A program made the position numbers and the translations under genes. A stretch of DNA of 64,000 bases from CADEFQ01 sp050249415. GTDB taxonomy: Bacteria > Pseudomonadota > Gammaproteobacteria > Steroidobacterales > Steroidobacteraceae. The DNA is taken from assembly GCA_050249415.1 (NCBI GenBank), contig JBFWQO010000007.1, forward strand, positions 166,526 through 230,525, written 5' to 3'. Shown piece by piece: positions 1 to 7,330 of the stretch. The stretch's first letter is position 1. Every line of letters starts with the position of its first letter. The notes under the pieces were generated by a model. The model was not told the DNA's origin and did no database searches. It worked only from the letters and a program-made list of their open reading frames with translations.

Positions 1-288
1 GGCCAGTGCCGGCAGGGGCGGCGCGAAATCGACGCGGTCCGCGAGTGCCCGCAGCGGCTCGACCGGCACATTCTCCCAGTCGAACGTCACGACCCGGGCG
101 CCACGCGCGAGGCGGCGAAGCAGGCCGCGGTCGGTGAACTCGCCGGTCAGGATCGGCGCGACCTGGCCGCCAGGCGTGTCCGCGGCGCGATCGAGGAAGC
201 GGAACGAGAGGCCGAGCGGGTAACCCGCGAGCGCCATCATCCGCCCGAGCTGGCCGGCTCCGACGATGCCGACGACCGGGGCGCTCAT
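1..288 (-). CDS. purK: N5-carboxyaminoimidazole ribonucleotide synthase, N-terminal part
   Basis: This is the N-terminal 96 codons of an ATP-grasp PurK, which makes N5-CAIR from AIR, ATP and bicarbonate in purine synthesis. The minus-strand translation opens MSAPVVGIVGAGQLGRMMAL, the nucleotide-binding glycine-rich start typical of PurK, followed by segments such as GGQVAPILTGEFTD and VVTFDWENVPVEPL. The ATG at 288 overlaps the purE stop in an ATGA arrangement, so the two genes are translationally coupled. The rest of the gene lies to the left of the window. Confidence 0.93.
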   Translation of the reverse strand, partial: MSAPVVGIVGAGQLGRMMALAGYPLGLSFRFLDRAADTPGGQVAPILTGEFTDRGLLRRLARGARVVTFDWENVPVEPLRALADRVDFAPPLPALA

Positions 289-776
289 CGGCCGCGCGGG
301 TCGCCCTGTTCGAGTACGGCCGCGGTCTGGCGGTCGCGAAAGGCTTGCAGCGCCAGGTCGATTTCCGGGTGGGTGAGCGCGAGGATCGAGGCGGCCATGA
401 GCGCCGCGTTGCGCGCGCCGGCCGCGCCGATCGCGAGCGTGGCAACCGGTACGCCCGCGGGCATCTGCACGATCGACAGCAGCGAATCGATACCCTTCAG
501 TGCCTTCGATTCGACCGGCACGCCGAGCACCGGCAGGGTCGTTTTCGCGGCGGTCATGCCGGGCAGATGCGCGGCGCCGCCCGCGCCTGCAATAATGACC
601 TTGAGGCCGCGGTGCCGGGCCGTGGCGGCGTACTCGAACAGCAGGTCCGGCGTGCGATGCGCCGAAACGATGCGCACCTCGTGCGCGACACCGAGCTTCT
701 CGAGGGTTTCGGCCGCGCCCTGCATCGTCTCCCAGTCGGACGACGAGCCCATGATGATGCCGACGAGTGCAGTCAT
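285..776 (-). CDS. purE: N5-carboxyaminoimidazole ribonucleotide mutase
   Basis: This 163-residue class I PurE converts N5-CAIR to CAIR. The family signatures are clear: GIIMGSSSDWETM at the N-terminus, the VRIVSAHRTPD catalytic-loop segment, IIAGAGGAAHLPGMTAAKT, and VPVESKALKGIDSLLSIVQMP. The length matches stand-alone bacterial PurE. It is the first gene of purE-purK on the minus strand. Only 16 nt separate its start from the end of darP, which is also on the minus strand, so the three genes may share a transcript that begins near 1310. Confidence 0.97.
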   Translation of the reverse strand: MTALVGIIMGSSSDWETMQGAAETLEKLGVAHEVRIVSAHRTPDLLFEYAATARHRGLKVIIAGAGGAAHLPGMTAAKTTLPVLGVPVESKALKGIDSLLSIVQMPAGVPVATLAIGAAGARNAALMAASILALTHPEIDLALQAFRDRQTAAVLEQGDPRGR

Positions 777-792
777 CGAGGAATTCTAGCAG

Positions 793-1305
793 TTAGCGGC
801 CCGCGGGGCCTGCTACCAGCGCGCGCAGCGCACGAAACAGGGCCCTGGAAGCGGTGGTACGCGAGGCGGGGCTCCCGTGCTCGTTGCGCGCAGCGCTCGC
901 CAGGGCGGCAAGTTGCATGCGGTCGATCGGCGGGTGGGCCGCCTCGAGCGCATCGAGCGCGGATTCGCCTTCGGCGAGGAGCCGCTCGCGCCAGCGTTCG
1001 ATGCGCTTCTGCAGCTCGCTGTCGGCCGCACTCGCGCCGGTTCGGGCCGCGAGCGCCGCCTCGATCGGGGCCGCGTCGATCCGGCGCATCAGCCTGCCGA
1101 TGAACTGGCGCTGGCGTGCGAGCGCCGCGCGACTCGTCAGGCGCTGCGCCTCGCGCACCGCGTCGAGCAGCGGTTCGGGCAGGTCGAGCGCCGCGAGGTC
1201 GGATTCCCGCAGGCCGATGAGGCGTGTCCCGAGGTCCTGCGCCGCGTGCGCCGCACGCTTGCGCGCGCTCTTGCTCGGGCGGTCGTCGAAATCGTCGTCG
1301 GACAT
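793..1305 (-). CDS. darP: DarP/YjgA family ribosome-associated protein (DUF615)
   Basis: A 170-residue charged helical protein. It opens MSDDDFDDRPSKSARKRAA and continues with LGTRLIGLRESDLAALDLPE and RQFIGRLMRRID, which are hallmark segments of the YjgA/DarP family that associates with large-subunit assembly intermediates. The start was set at 1305 because the acidic-then-basic N-terminus matches the family; the open frame extends further upstream but there reads into pmbA. It is divergent from pmbA with a nearly zero-length intergenic region. The function is inferred from the family. Confidence 0.88.
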   Translation of the reverse strand: MSDDDFDDRPSKSARKRAAHAAQDLGTRLIGLRESDLAALDLPEPLLDAVREAQRLTSRAALARQRQFIGRLMRRIDAAPIEAALAARTGASAADSELQKRIERWRERLLAEGESALDALEAAHPPIDRMQLAALASAARNEHGSPASRTTASRALFRALRALVAGPAGR

Positions 1306-1324
1306 GACTGCTACAATGCACCGG

Positions 1325-2674
1325 ATGCAACAGCGTGTGGATGGTACGCGAATCGCCGAGCTGCAAGGCGTCGTGTCGGGCGCCCTCGATGCGGCGCGCC
1401 GGCTCGGGGCGACCCAGGCCGAAGTGGATGCAAACCTGCAGCAGGGCCTCACCGTGAACGTGCGCCTCGGCGAGGTCGACACGGTCGAGTACCAGCGGGA
1501 TCGCGGCCTCGGGGTCACTGTCTACATCGGCCATCGCAAGGGCTCGGCGAGCACGGCCGATCTCGCGCCCGCCGCGGTCGAGGCGACCGTGGCGAAGGCC
1601 TGCACGATCGCGCGCTACACCGCCGAAGACCCCTACTCGGGGCTCGCCGATGCCGACATGCTCGCGCGCGACATTCCCGACCTCGATCTCGATCACGAAT
1701 GGGCGATCGAACCGGCGGACGCCGTCGAACTCGCGCGGCGTTGCGAGGCGGCCGGCCGCGATGTCGACGGCCGCATCACGAACTCGGAAGGCGCCAGCGT
1801 CTCGACGCACCGCGGTGCGCACGTCTACGGCAACTCCAGCGGCTTCCTCGCCGGCTACCCGAGCTCGAGCCACATGGTGAGCTGCTCGCTCGTCGCGCAG
1901 GCGGGCGGCGACATGCAGCGCGACTACTGGTACGCCGCCGCACGCGATCCGGCGGAACTCGGCGACGTCGAGGAGATCGGTCGGCGTGCCGGCGAGCGTG
2001 CAATCGCGCGCCTCGGTGCACGACGCCTCGGGACGCGGCGCTCACCGGTGCTGTTCGTACCCGAACTCGCGCGAGGCATCTTTGGACACATGGTCGCGGC
2101 CGTACGCGGCGGCAGCCAGTATCGTCGCGCATCGTTCCTGCTCGATTCCGCCGGCACGCAGATCCTGCCGCCCTTCATCCAGATTCGCGAACGGCCTCAT
2201 ATCCCGAAGGCGCTCGCGAGCAGCCCTTTCGACGCGGAGGGCGTCGCGACGCGCGACCGCGATCTCGTGCTGGGCGGCGTGCTCCAGGGTTACGTGCTCG
2301 GCAGTTACGCCGCGCGCAAACTCGGCCTGCGCACGACCGGCAATGCCGGCGGTGTGCACAATCTTCTCGTAGAGGGCAGCGGCGACACCTGCACGTTCGA
2401 GGAACTGATCGCGCGCATGGGTCGCGGATTCGTCGTCACCGAACTGATGGGACAGGGCGTCAACGGCGTCACCGGCGACTATTCCCGCGGCGCGGGCGGG
2501 TTCTGGGTCGAGGGCGGCGAATTTGCGTTTCCCGTGCAGGAAGTCACGATTGCCGGGAACCTGCGCGACATGTACCGGGCGATCGACGCGATCGGCAGCG
2601 ACGTCGACACCCGCGGGTCGATACGCGCGGGCTCGCTGCTCATCGGCGAAATGACTATCGCGGGCGGGGAATAG
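1325..2674 (+). CDS. pmbA: Metalloprotease PmbA/TldE homologue
   Basis: A protein of about 449 residues of the TldD/PmbA family, the partner of TldD in processing modified peptides and degrading some unfolded peptides. Seen here are LGVTVYIGHRKGSASTADL, ARYTAEDPYSGLAD, TGNAGGVHNLLVEGSG and GVNGVTGDYSRGAGGFWVEGG, all typical of PmbA. PmbA/TldE lacks the HEXXH zinc motif of TldD, and none is seen. In-frame ATGs lie at 1304, 1316 and 1325. A TACAAT hexamer at 1312-1317 resembles a -10 box, which favours the last one. It is divergent from darP, the usual gammaproteobacterial neighbour. Confidence 0.93.
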   Translation: MQQRVDGTRIAELQGVVSGALDAARRLGATQAEVDANLQQGLTVNVRLGEVDTVEYQRDRGLGVTVYIGHRKGSASTADLAPAAVEATVAKACTIARYTAEDPYSGLADADMLARDIPDLDLDHEWAIEPADAVELARRCEAAGRDVDGRITNSEGASVSTHRGAHVYGNSSGFLAGYPSSSHMVSCSLVAQAGGDMQRDYWYAAARDPAELGDVEEIGRRAGERAIARLGARRLGTRRSPVLFVPELARGIFGHMVAAVRGGSQYRRASFLLDSAGTQILPPFIQIRERPHIPKALASSPFDAEGVATRDRDLVLGGVLQGYVLGSYAARKLGLRTTGNAGGVHNLLVEGSGDTCTFEELIARMGRGFVVTELMGQGVNGVTGDYSRGAGGFWVEGGEFAFPVQEVTIAGNLRDMYRAIDAIGSDVDTRGSIRAGSLLIGEMTIAGGE

Positions 2675-2680
2675 GTACAA

Positions 2681-2704
2681 GGCGAACAGCGAACGGCGAA
2701 CGGC
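2681..2704 (+). repeat. Intergenic GCGAACG heptamer repeat, copy A
   Basis: The stretch after pmbA contains near-tandem heptamers of the form GCGAACG or GCGAACA, read on the plus strand. The same motif returns at about 3315-3345 (opposite strand) and about 4689-4712. No coding role is seen here. Confidence 0.6.
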
Positions 2705-2761
2705 CGGAGGCGGTGGACCCGCAACGCGGCACGATGTCTTGCACGAAAAAGGGCAACGGAT

Positions 2762-3199
2762 ATGCGCGACTATCTGTGTGTACTGGTCACGGCGCTCGCC
2801 CTCGGGTCGCCTTTGGCGTGCGCCGACGGGGCGGCTGACGGGGCGACGGCGCTTCTCGAGCGCGGGATAGCCGCCTACCTGAAGGCGGATGCCACGGCGG
2901 CACTGCGTGAGTGGGTGAAGGGCGGTGCGATGGAGGCGAATACCCAGGCGCTGAGCCAGGCCAATGTCTTGCGCCAGATCGAAGACTTCTACGGCAAGCC
3001 GCAGGGTTATGATCTCGTCCACGAGTCGATCCTGTCGTCGCGCGCCAGGACGCTCTATTTCACGATCAATTACGAGACGGGCCTGTCGTTTGGTCGTCTG
3101 ACGGTGTACCGGAAAGATGATGGCACCTGGGTAACGACGAGTTTTCTCTTTCACACCGAGGCGGCCCAGATATTCCCGGCCTCGCTGCTCGGAGACTGA
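2762..3199 (+). CDS. Exported protein of unknown function
   Basis: A 145-residue protein with an N-terminal signal peptide (MRDYLCVLVTALALGSPLACADG, likely cleavage near residue 21). The mature part has a helical tetratricopeptide-like stretch (ALLERGIAAYLKADATAALREW) and then a beta-rich part (ARTLYFTINYETGLSFGRLTVYR), suggesting a small periplasmic fold. I do not recognise the family. The candidate start is the ATG at 2762, 8 nt after a GGG-rich stretch. It stands between pmbA and a converging BrkB-like gene, so it is probably its own transcription unit. Confidence 0.72.
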   Translation: MRDYLCVLVTALALGSPLACADGAADGATALLERGIAAYLKADATAALREWVKGGAMEANTQALSQANVLRQIEDFYGKPQGYDLVHESILSSRARTLYFTINYETGLSFGRLTVYRKDDGTWVTTSFLFHTEAAQIFPASLLGD

Positions 3200-3279
3200 G
3201 CAGCAGCGGGGCCGCGGTTTCGCCCGGTCGCGTCCCGGGTCTGGCAGGTTGAATCCCTGCGCGCTGTAAGGTGCACGTT

Positions 3280-4677
3280 TCAGGGCAGGGTCGGCGCCAC
3301 CGGGCTGTCGTTCTGGCCACTCGCCGCTCGCCGTTCGCCGCGCGCCATGTACGGCGAGTCGCTCGCCGCCTCGTCGCCTTCCGCCACCAGGTCGCCGAGG
3401 GTGCGCTCCTGGCAGCAGGCGCGCCACGCGTCCTCGAGCGCGCGCGTGAGCCTGTCGACAGGCGGCAGCGACAGTTCGCGCGCCGGTGCGTGGCCGTTTT
3501 TCTGGTTGCGCGCGGTGTCGAGGATGTCCTGCAGACGGATGTGGTTGATGTCGCGGCCCGGCAGCAAGCGCTCGTCGTCGGTGGCGAGGAGCAAGCCCGC
3601 CTGCTCGAGCGTCGCGACGAGTTGTGCCACCGCGATGCCAGGCAGGCCGAGTTCCGCCGACAGTGACGTGACGCTCCAGTTCGCCACGCCCTGCGCGTGC
3701 GAGCGCCCGACGAGGTACATCACCTTGAGCGCGACGCGTTCGACCTCGACGCTCGACAGGCGCAGTTCGCGCAGGCCGATGCGCAGGTATTCCGGGCACT
3801 GCACGTAGAAGGAGACCTGTGCGCCGATCAGCAGGATCAGCCAGCCGAAGTAGGTCCAGAGGAGGGTCGCGATGATGATCGCGAGCCCCGCGTAGACGAT
3901 GGTGAGGCGCGACGAGTAGACGACGAAGGCAGTGAAGATCGTGCCGACCGCCGCCCACAGCACGCCGCCCGCGATGCCGCCGATCAGCGCCGGCTTCCAG
4001 CGCACGCGCGTATTCGGCACGAACATGTAGATGAGCATGAAGATGGCGGTGACCATCACGTAGGGCTCGAGGCCGGTCGCGAGGCCGGTGAGGCGGCTGA
4101 GCCACGGCAGTTGCGCGATCGCCTGCCATGGCTCGCTGCGCATCGTGCGGTGCGCGAGCCCGAGGAATGCGACGAGCAGCAGCGGGCCCACGATCAGCAG
4201 GCTCACGTACTCGGTGATGCGTCGCGCGAAGCTGCGCGGCTGCTCGACGTGCCAGACGTAGTTGAAGCTGTCCTCGACCTTCTTGATGGTGCCGAGGAGG
4301 GTCCACAGCAGCAGCGCGAAGCCGACGGAGCCGACGAGGCCCGTGCTCACGTTGTCGGCGAACTGCATGATCCGTGCGGTGATCTCGCCCGCCGCCGCGC
4401 CGACCGGGCGGAAGAATTCGTAGATGATCGGCTCGAGGTCGCGGTGCGCGCCGAAGCCCTTCAGGATCGCGAAGCTGAATGCGATCAGCGGCACGATCGA
4501 GAGGAAGGTCGCGTAGACGAGGCCCATCGCGCGCAGGTTGAGCTGCCCCTGGGACAGGTCGCGCAGCACCGCATACGGGTAGCGCAACACGCGCAGCAGC
4601 CAGCCGACGGGGCGCGGAGTCAGTGACAGCGGGCCGAACAGCCAGCGGTCGAGGAAGTTCCAGGCGCGCACCCACAT
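3280..4677 (-). CDS. YihY/BrkB-family inner membrane protein
   Basis: A 465-residue protein of the YihY/BrkB (former RNase BN) family. The first 300 residues carry about six hydrophobic segments and the family pattern: MGLVYATFLSIVPLIAFSFAIL, TLLGTIKKVEDSFNYVW, and AIIIATLLWTYFGWLILLIGAQVSF. The last 150 residues form a soluble tail with a winged-helix-like look (VTSLSAELGLPGIAVAQLVATLEQAGLLL), which occurs in long members. The start at 4677 gives MWVRAWNFLDRW. The final 20 or so residues (ARGERRAASGQ) are encoded by a heptamer repeat shared with the neighbouring intergenic regions. The function in this family is unsettled. Confidence 0.88.
   Translation of the reverse strand: MWVRAWNFLDRWLFGPLSLTPRPVGWLLRVLRYPYAVLRDLSQGQLNLRAMGLVYATFLSIVPLIAFSFAILKGFGAHRDLEPIIYEFFRPVGAAAGEITARIMQFADNVSTGLVGSVGFALLLWTLLGTIKKVEDSFNYVWHVEQPRSFARRITEYVSLLIVGPLLLVAFLGLAHRTMRSEPWQAIAQLPWLSRLTGLATGLEPYVMVTAIFMLIYMFVPNTRVRWKPALIGGIAGGVLWAAVGTIFTAFVVYSSRLTIVYAGLAIIIATLLWTYFGWLILLIGAQVSFYVQCPEYLRIGLRELRLSSVEVERVALKVMYLVGRSHAQGVANWSVTSLSAELGLPGIAVAQLVATLEQAGLLLATDDERLLPGRDINHIRLQDILDTARNQKNGHAPARELSLPPVDRLTRALEDAWRACCQERTLGDLVAEGDEAASDSPYMARGERRAASGQNDSPVAPTLP
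3315..3345 (-). repeat. GCGAACG heptamer repeat, copy B (inside the 3' end of the yihY-like gene)
   Basis: On the minus strand this reads GCGCGGCGAACGGCGAGCGG, the same heptamer theme as at 2681 and 4689, but translated as the C-terminus of the BrkB-like protein. The repeat appears to have replaced or extended the original end of the gene. Confidence 0.55.
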
Positions 4678-4688
4678 GCGAGGAAAGC

Positions 4689-4712
4689 CTACAGCGAACG
4701 GTGAACGGCGAA
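4689..4712 (+). repeat. GCGAACG heptamer repeat, copy C
   Basis: AGCGAACGGTGAACGGCGAA follows the start of the BrkB-like gene in the 181-bp gap before purC. It is the third copy of the short repeat family within 2 kb. I see no gene between 4678 and 4858. Confidence 0.6.
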
Positions 4713-4858
4713 CAGCATGGAATCGTATGCTACGCGAGTCATGCGCCATCCCGAACGAATCGCGTGCCTCACGGAGGAGACCACGGAATCGCTGCACCTG
4801 CCCGGCGAGGAGCGACGCGTCGTCGGCGTTTCAGGCTGCACCGTGCGCGCCGCCGCGC

Positions 4859-5758
4859 TCAGCGCGTCGCGGGGCCGGTGATGCGGACGAGCGCCTCGCG
4901 GTACTTCTCGCTGGTGCGCGCGATGATGTCGGCCGGCAGACGCGGCGCGGGCGGCTTCTTGTCCCAGTGGATCGATTCGAGGTAATCGCGCACGAACTGC
5001 TTGTCGAAGCTCGGCGGGCTCGTGCCGACGCGCCAGGTGTCGGCCGGCCAGAAGCGCGACGAGTCGGGGGTCAGCGCTTCGTCGATCAGGTGGATGCGGC
5101 CCGCGTCGTCGAGCCCGAACTCGAACTTCGTGTCGGCGATGATGAGGCCGCGCGCCGCCACGTGTTCCGAGGCAAAGCGGTACAGCGCGATGGCGAGGTC
5201 GCGCACCCGCGCGGCGATGTCGGCGCCGACGAGGGCGGCGGCTTCATCGAAGGAAATGTTGACGTCGTGCGCACCGGCTTCGGCCTTGGTGGCCGGCGTG
5301 AAGATCGGCGCGGGCAGCGGCGAGGCGAGCTCGAGGCCGCCCGGCAACTCGATGCCGCATACCTTGCCGCTCGCGCAGTAGTCTTTCCAGCCCGAGCCGA
5401 TCAGGTAGCCGCGCACCACCGCCTCGATCGGCAGCGCGCGCAGGCGGCGGACGATCGCCGCGCGACCGTCGACGAGCGCGAAATCCTCCGGGTCGGATAC
5501 CACGTCGCGGACCGCGCGCCCGGTGAGATGGTTCGGCACAATGTGCGTGGTGCGCGCGAACCAGAAAGCGGCGATCTCGGTGAGTACCCGGCCCTTCCAC
5601 GGGATCGGGTCGGGCAGGATCACGTCGAACGCCGACAGCCGATCGGTCGTCACGATCAGCATCGTGCTGCCGTCGATCGCGTAGATGTCGCGGACCTTGC
5701 CGCTGTGGATCTTCGTGAGGCCGCGCAGGGCGGTCGTGTGGACGGTGGGCGGTGTCAT
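4859..5758 (-). CDS. purC: SAICAR synthetase (phosphoribosylaminoimidazole-succinocarboxamide synthase)
   Basis: A 299-residue PurC of the longer type, which joins CAIR and aspartate. The ATP-binding and catalytic signatures are intact: KIHSGKVRDIYAIDGSTMLIVTTDRLSAFD at the N-terminus, VVRGYLIGSGWKDY, FTPATKAEAGAHDVNISF, and IADTKFEFGLDDAGRIHLIDEALTPDSSRFW. The start ATG at 5758 is divergent from the djlA-like gene. It is not linked to purEK by an operon, although both lie within 5 kb. Confidence 0.97.
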   Translation of the reverse strand: MTPPTVHTTALRGLTKIHSGKVRDIYAIDGSTMLIVTTDRLSAFDVILPDPIPWKGRVLTEIAAFWFARTTHIVPNHLTGRAVRDVVSDPEDFALVDGRAAIVRRLRALPIEAVVRGYLIGSGWKDYCASGKVCGIELPGGLELASPLPAPIFTPATKAEAGAHDVNISFDEAAALVGADIAARVRDLAIALYRFASEHVAARGLIIADTKFEFGLDDAGRIHLIDEALTPDSSRFWPADTWRVGTSPPSFDKQFVRDYLESIHWDKKPPAPRLPADIIARTSEKYREALVRITGPATR

Positions 5759-5838
5759 GTTCGTGTGCGGGCGCGGGGCCGGGCATCTTGACGTCCCATG
5801 CGCGATCCGGTCAAGGATCGTGTAACGTTGCCGTTTCC

Positions 5839-6618
5839 ATGACGACGCGCTGGACCGGCAAGATCATCGGGGGCCTGATCGGTCTCCTGGCGGGCGGTCC
5901 ATTCGGTGCCGCGATCGGCGCAGTGCTCGGCCACCAGTACGACCAGAACCCGCGCGCGTCCGGCGCGGTGGGCCACAGCTTCGGCGCGCATTTCTTCAGC
6001 GCGACGTTCGAGGTGATGGGGCACATCGCGAAGGCCGACGGGCGCGTTTCGGAGCGCGAGATCGCGGCTGCGCGCGCGGTGATGGCGGCGCTGCGGCTCG
6101 ACGAGGCGAGCGTCCACGCGGCCATCGCGTGCTTCCGGCGCGGCAAGCAACCGGACTTCGACTACGCGGGCACGATCCGTTCGCTGCGTGCGGTGTGCGC
6201 GGGGCGGCCCGACCTGCTGCGCATCTTCTTCGAGATCCAGATGCGCGCCGCGCTCGACGGCACCGATCTCGCCCCGCCGACCCGCGATCATGTCCGCGGC
6301 CTCGCGCAGTCGCTCGGCCTGTCGGCCCACGAGTTCGCGCACATCGAGGCCGCCCTGCGCTCGGGCCGCGGGCCCGGGGCGCGGCCGGCGGCGCCGGGGC
6401 TGTCGCTCGAGGAGGCCTACTCGGTGCTGGAAGTCGGCACCGGCGCGAGCGATGCGGAGGTCACGAAGGCCTATCGGCGCCAGTTGTCGCGCCACCACCC
6501 GGACAAGCTGAAGGCCAACGGGCTGCCCGATTCGATGATCGAGCACGCCAAGGAGCGCACCCAGCAGATCATCCTCGCGTGGGAACGCGTGCGTGCGGCG
6601 CGCGGTATCCGTAGCTAG
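5839..6618 (+). CDS. djlA: DjlA-like co-chaperone (TerB-like domain plus J domain)
   Basis: A 259-residue protein with the architecture of DjlA. It has a glycine-rich membrane segment (IIGGLIGLLAGGPFGAAIGAVLGHQYDQ), a TerB-like helical domain at about residues 50-160 (VMGHIAKADGRVSEREIAAARAVM), and a C-terminal J domain (AYSVLEVGTGASDAEVTKAYRRQLSRHHPDKL) with the HPD tripeptide. It is expected at the inner membrane, stimulating DnaK. The ATG at 5839 is preferred over an upstream in-frame ATG because the glycine-rich segment then sits at the N-terminus, as in the family. Confidence 0.92.
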   Translation: MTTRWTGKIIGGLIGLLAGGPFGAAIGAVLGHQYDQNPRASGAVGHSFGAHFFSATFEVMGHIAKADGRVSEREIAAARAVMAALRLDEASVHAAIACFRRGKQPDFDYAGTIRSLRAVCAGRPDLLRIFFEIQMRAALDGTDLAPPTRDHVRGLAQSLGLSAHEFAHIEAALRSGRGPGARPAAPGLSLEEAYSVLEVGTGASDAEVTKAYRRQLSRHHPDKLKANGLPDSMIEHAKERTQQIILAWERVRAARGIRS

Positions 6619-6632
6619 TAGACTGCGATGCC

Positions 6633-7307
6633 ATGCGCCAGACACCGTGGATCGCCCCCTCGATTCTGTCCGCCGACTTCGCGCGACTCGGCGACGAAGT
6701 GAATGCCGTGCTCGCCGCCGGCGCGGACATCGTCCACTTCGACGTCATGGACAACCACTACGTGCCGAACCTGACGATCGGCCCGCTGGTCTGCGAGGCG
6801 CTGCGCCGGTTCGGCGTCGCGGCTCCGATCGACGTGCACCTGATGGTGGAGCCCGTCGATCGCATCGTGCCGGATTTCGCGAAGGCGGGCGCCACCTACA
6901 TCAGTTTCCATCCCGAGGCGACCGCGCATGTCGACCGCACGATCGGCCTGATCCGCGAGTGCGGCGCCCGGCCGGGGCTCGTGCTGAACCCGGCGACGCC
7001 GCTCGACTGGCTCGATTACACGCTCGACAAGCTCGACCTCGTGCTCGTGATGTCGGTGAATCCGGGGTTTGCGGGCCAGAGCTTCATTCCGTCGGCGCTC
7101 GACAAGCTCGCCGAGGTGCGCCGGCGCATCGATGCGTCGGGGCGCGACGTGCGCCTCGAAATCGATGGTGGCGTGAAGGTCGACAACATCGGCGCCGTCG
7201 CGAAGGCCGGAGCCGATACCTTCGTCGCGGGCTCGGCGATCTTCGGTGCCGGGGACTATCGGGCGACCATCGCGGCGATGCGCCGCGCGATCGCCGGACA
7301 CGACTGA
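6633..7307 (+). CDS. rpe: Ribulose-phosphate 3-epimerase
   Basis: A 224-residue (beta/alpha)8 epimerase that interconverts ribulose-5-P and xylulose-5-P. Family motifs are IAPSILSADFARLGDEV, DIVHFDVMDNHYVPNLTIGP, DVHLMVEPVD, VMSVNPGFAGQSFI and LEIDGGVKVDNI. The metal-binding histidines and catalytic aspartates lie in these segments. It starts 14 nt after the djlA-like gene and is followed 23 nt later by a diguanylate cyclase gene, so a djlA-rpe-dgc transcript is likely. rpiA, another pentose-phosphate gene, lies 5 kb away. Confidence 0.97.
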   Translation: MRQTPWIAPSILSADFARLGDEVNAVLAAGADIVHFDVMDNHYVPNLTIGPLVCEALRRFGVAAPIDVHLMVEPVDRIVPDFAKAGATYISFHPEATAHVDRTIGLIRECGARPGLVLNPATPLDWLDYTLDKLDLVLVMSVNPGFAGQSFIPSALDKLAEVRRRIDASGRDVRLEIDGGVKVDNIGAVAKAGADTFVAGSAIFGAGDYRATIAAMRRAIAGHD

Positions 7308-7330
7308 GGCCGCTGCGCCGGGGAGGGCGT

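Noticed and set aside
854..4675. Very long Arg/Ala/Gly-rich ORFs antisense to purine and membrane genes (854-2838, 2042-4675, 773-1873)
   Set aside because: They are shadow frames of GC-rich genes, without ribosome sites or recognisable domains.
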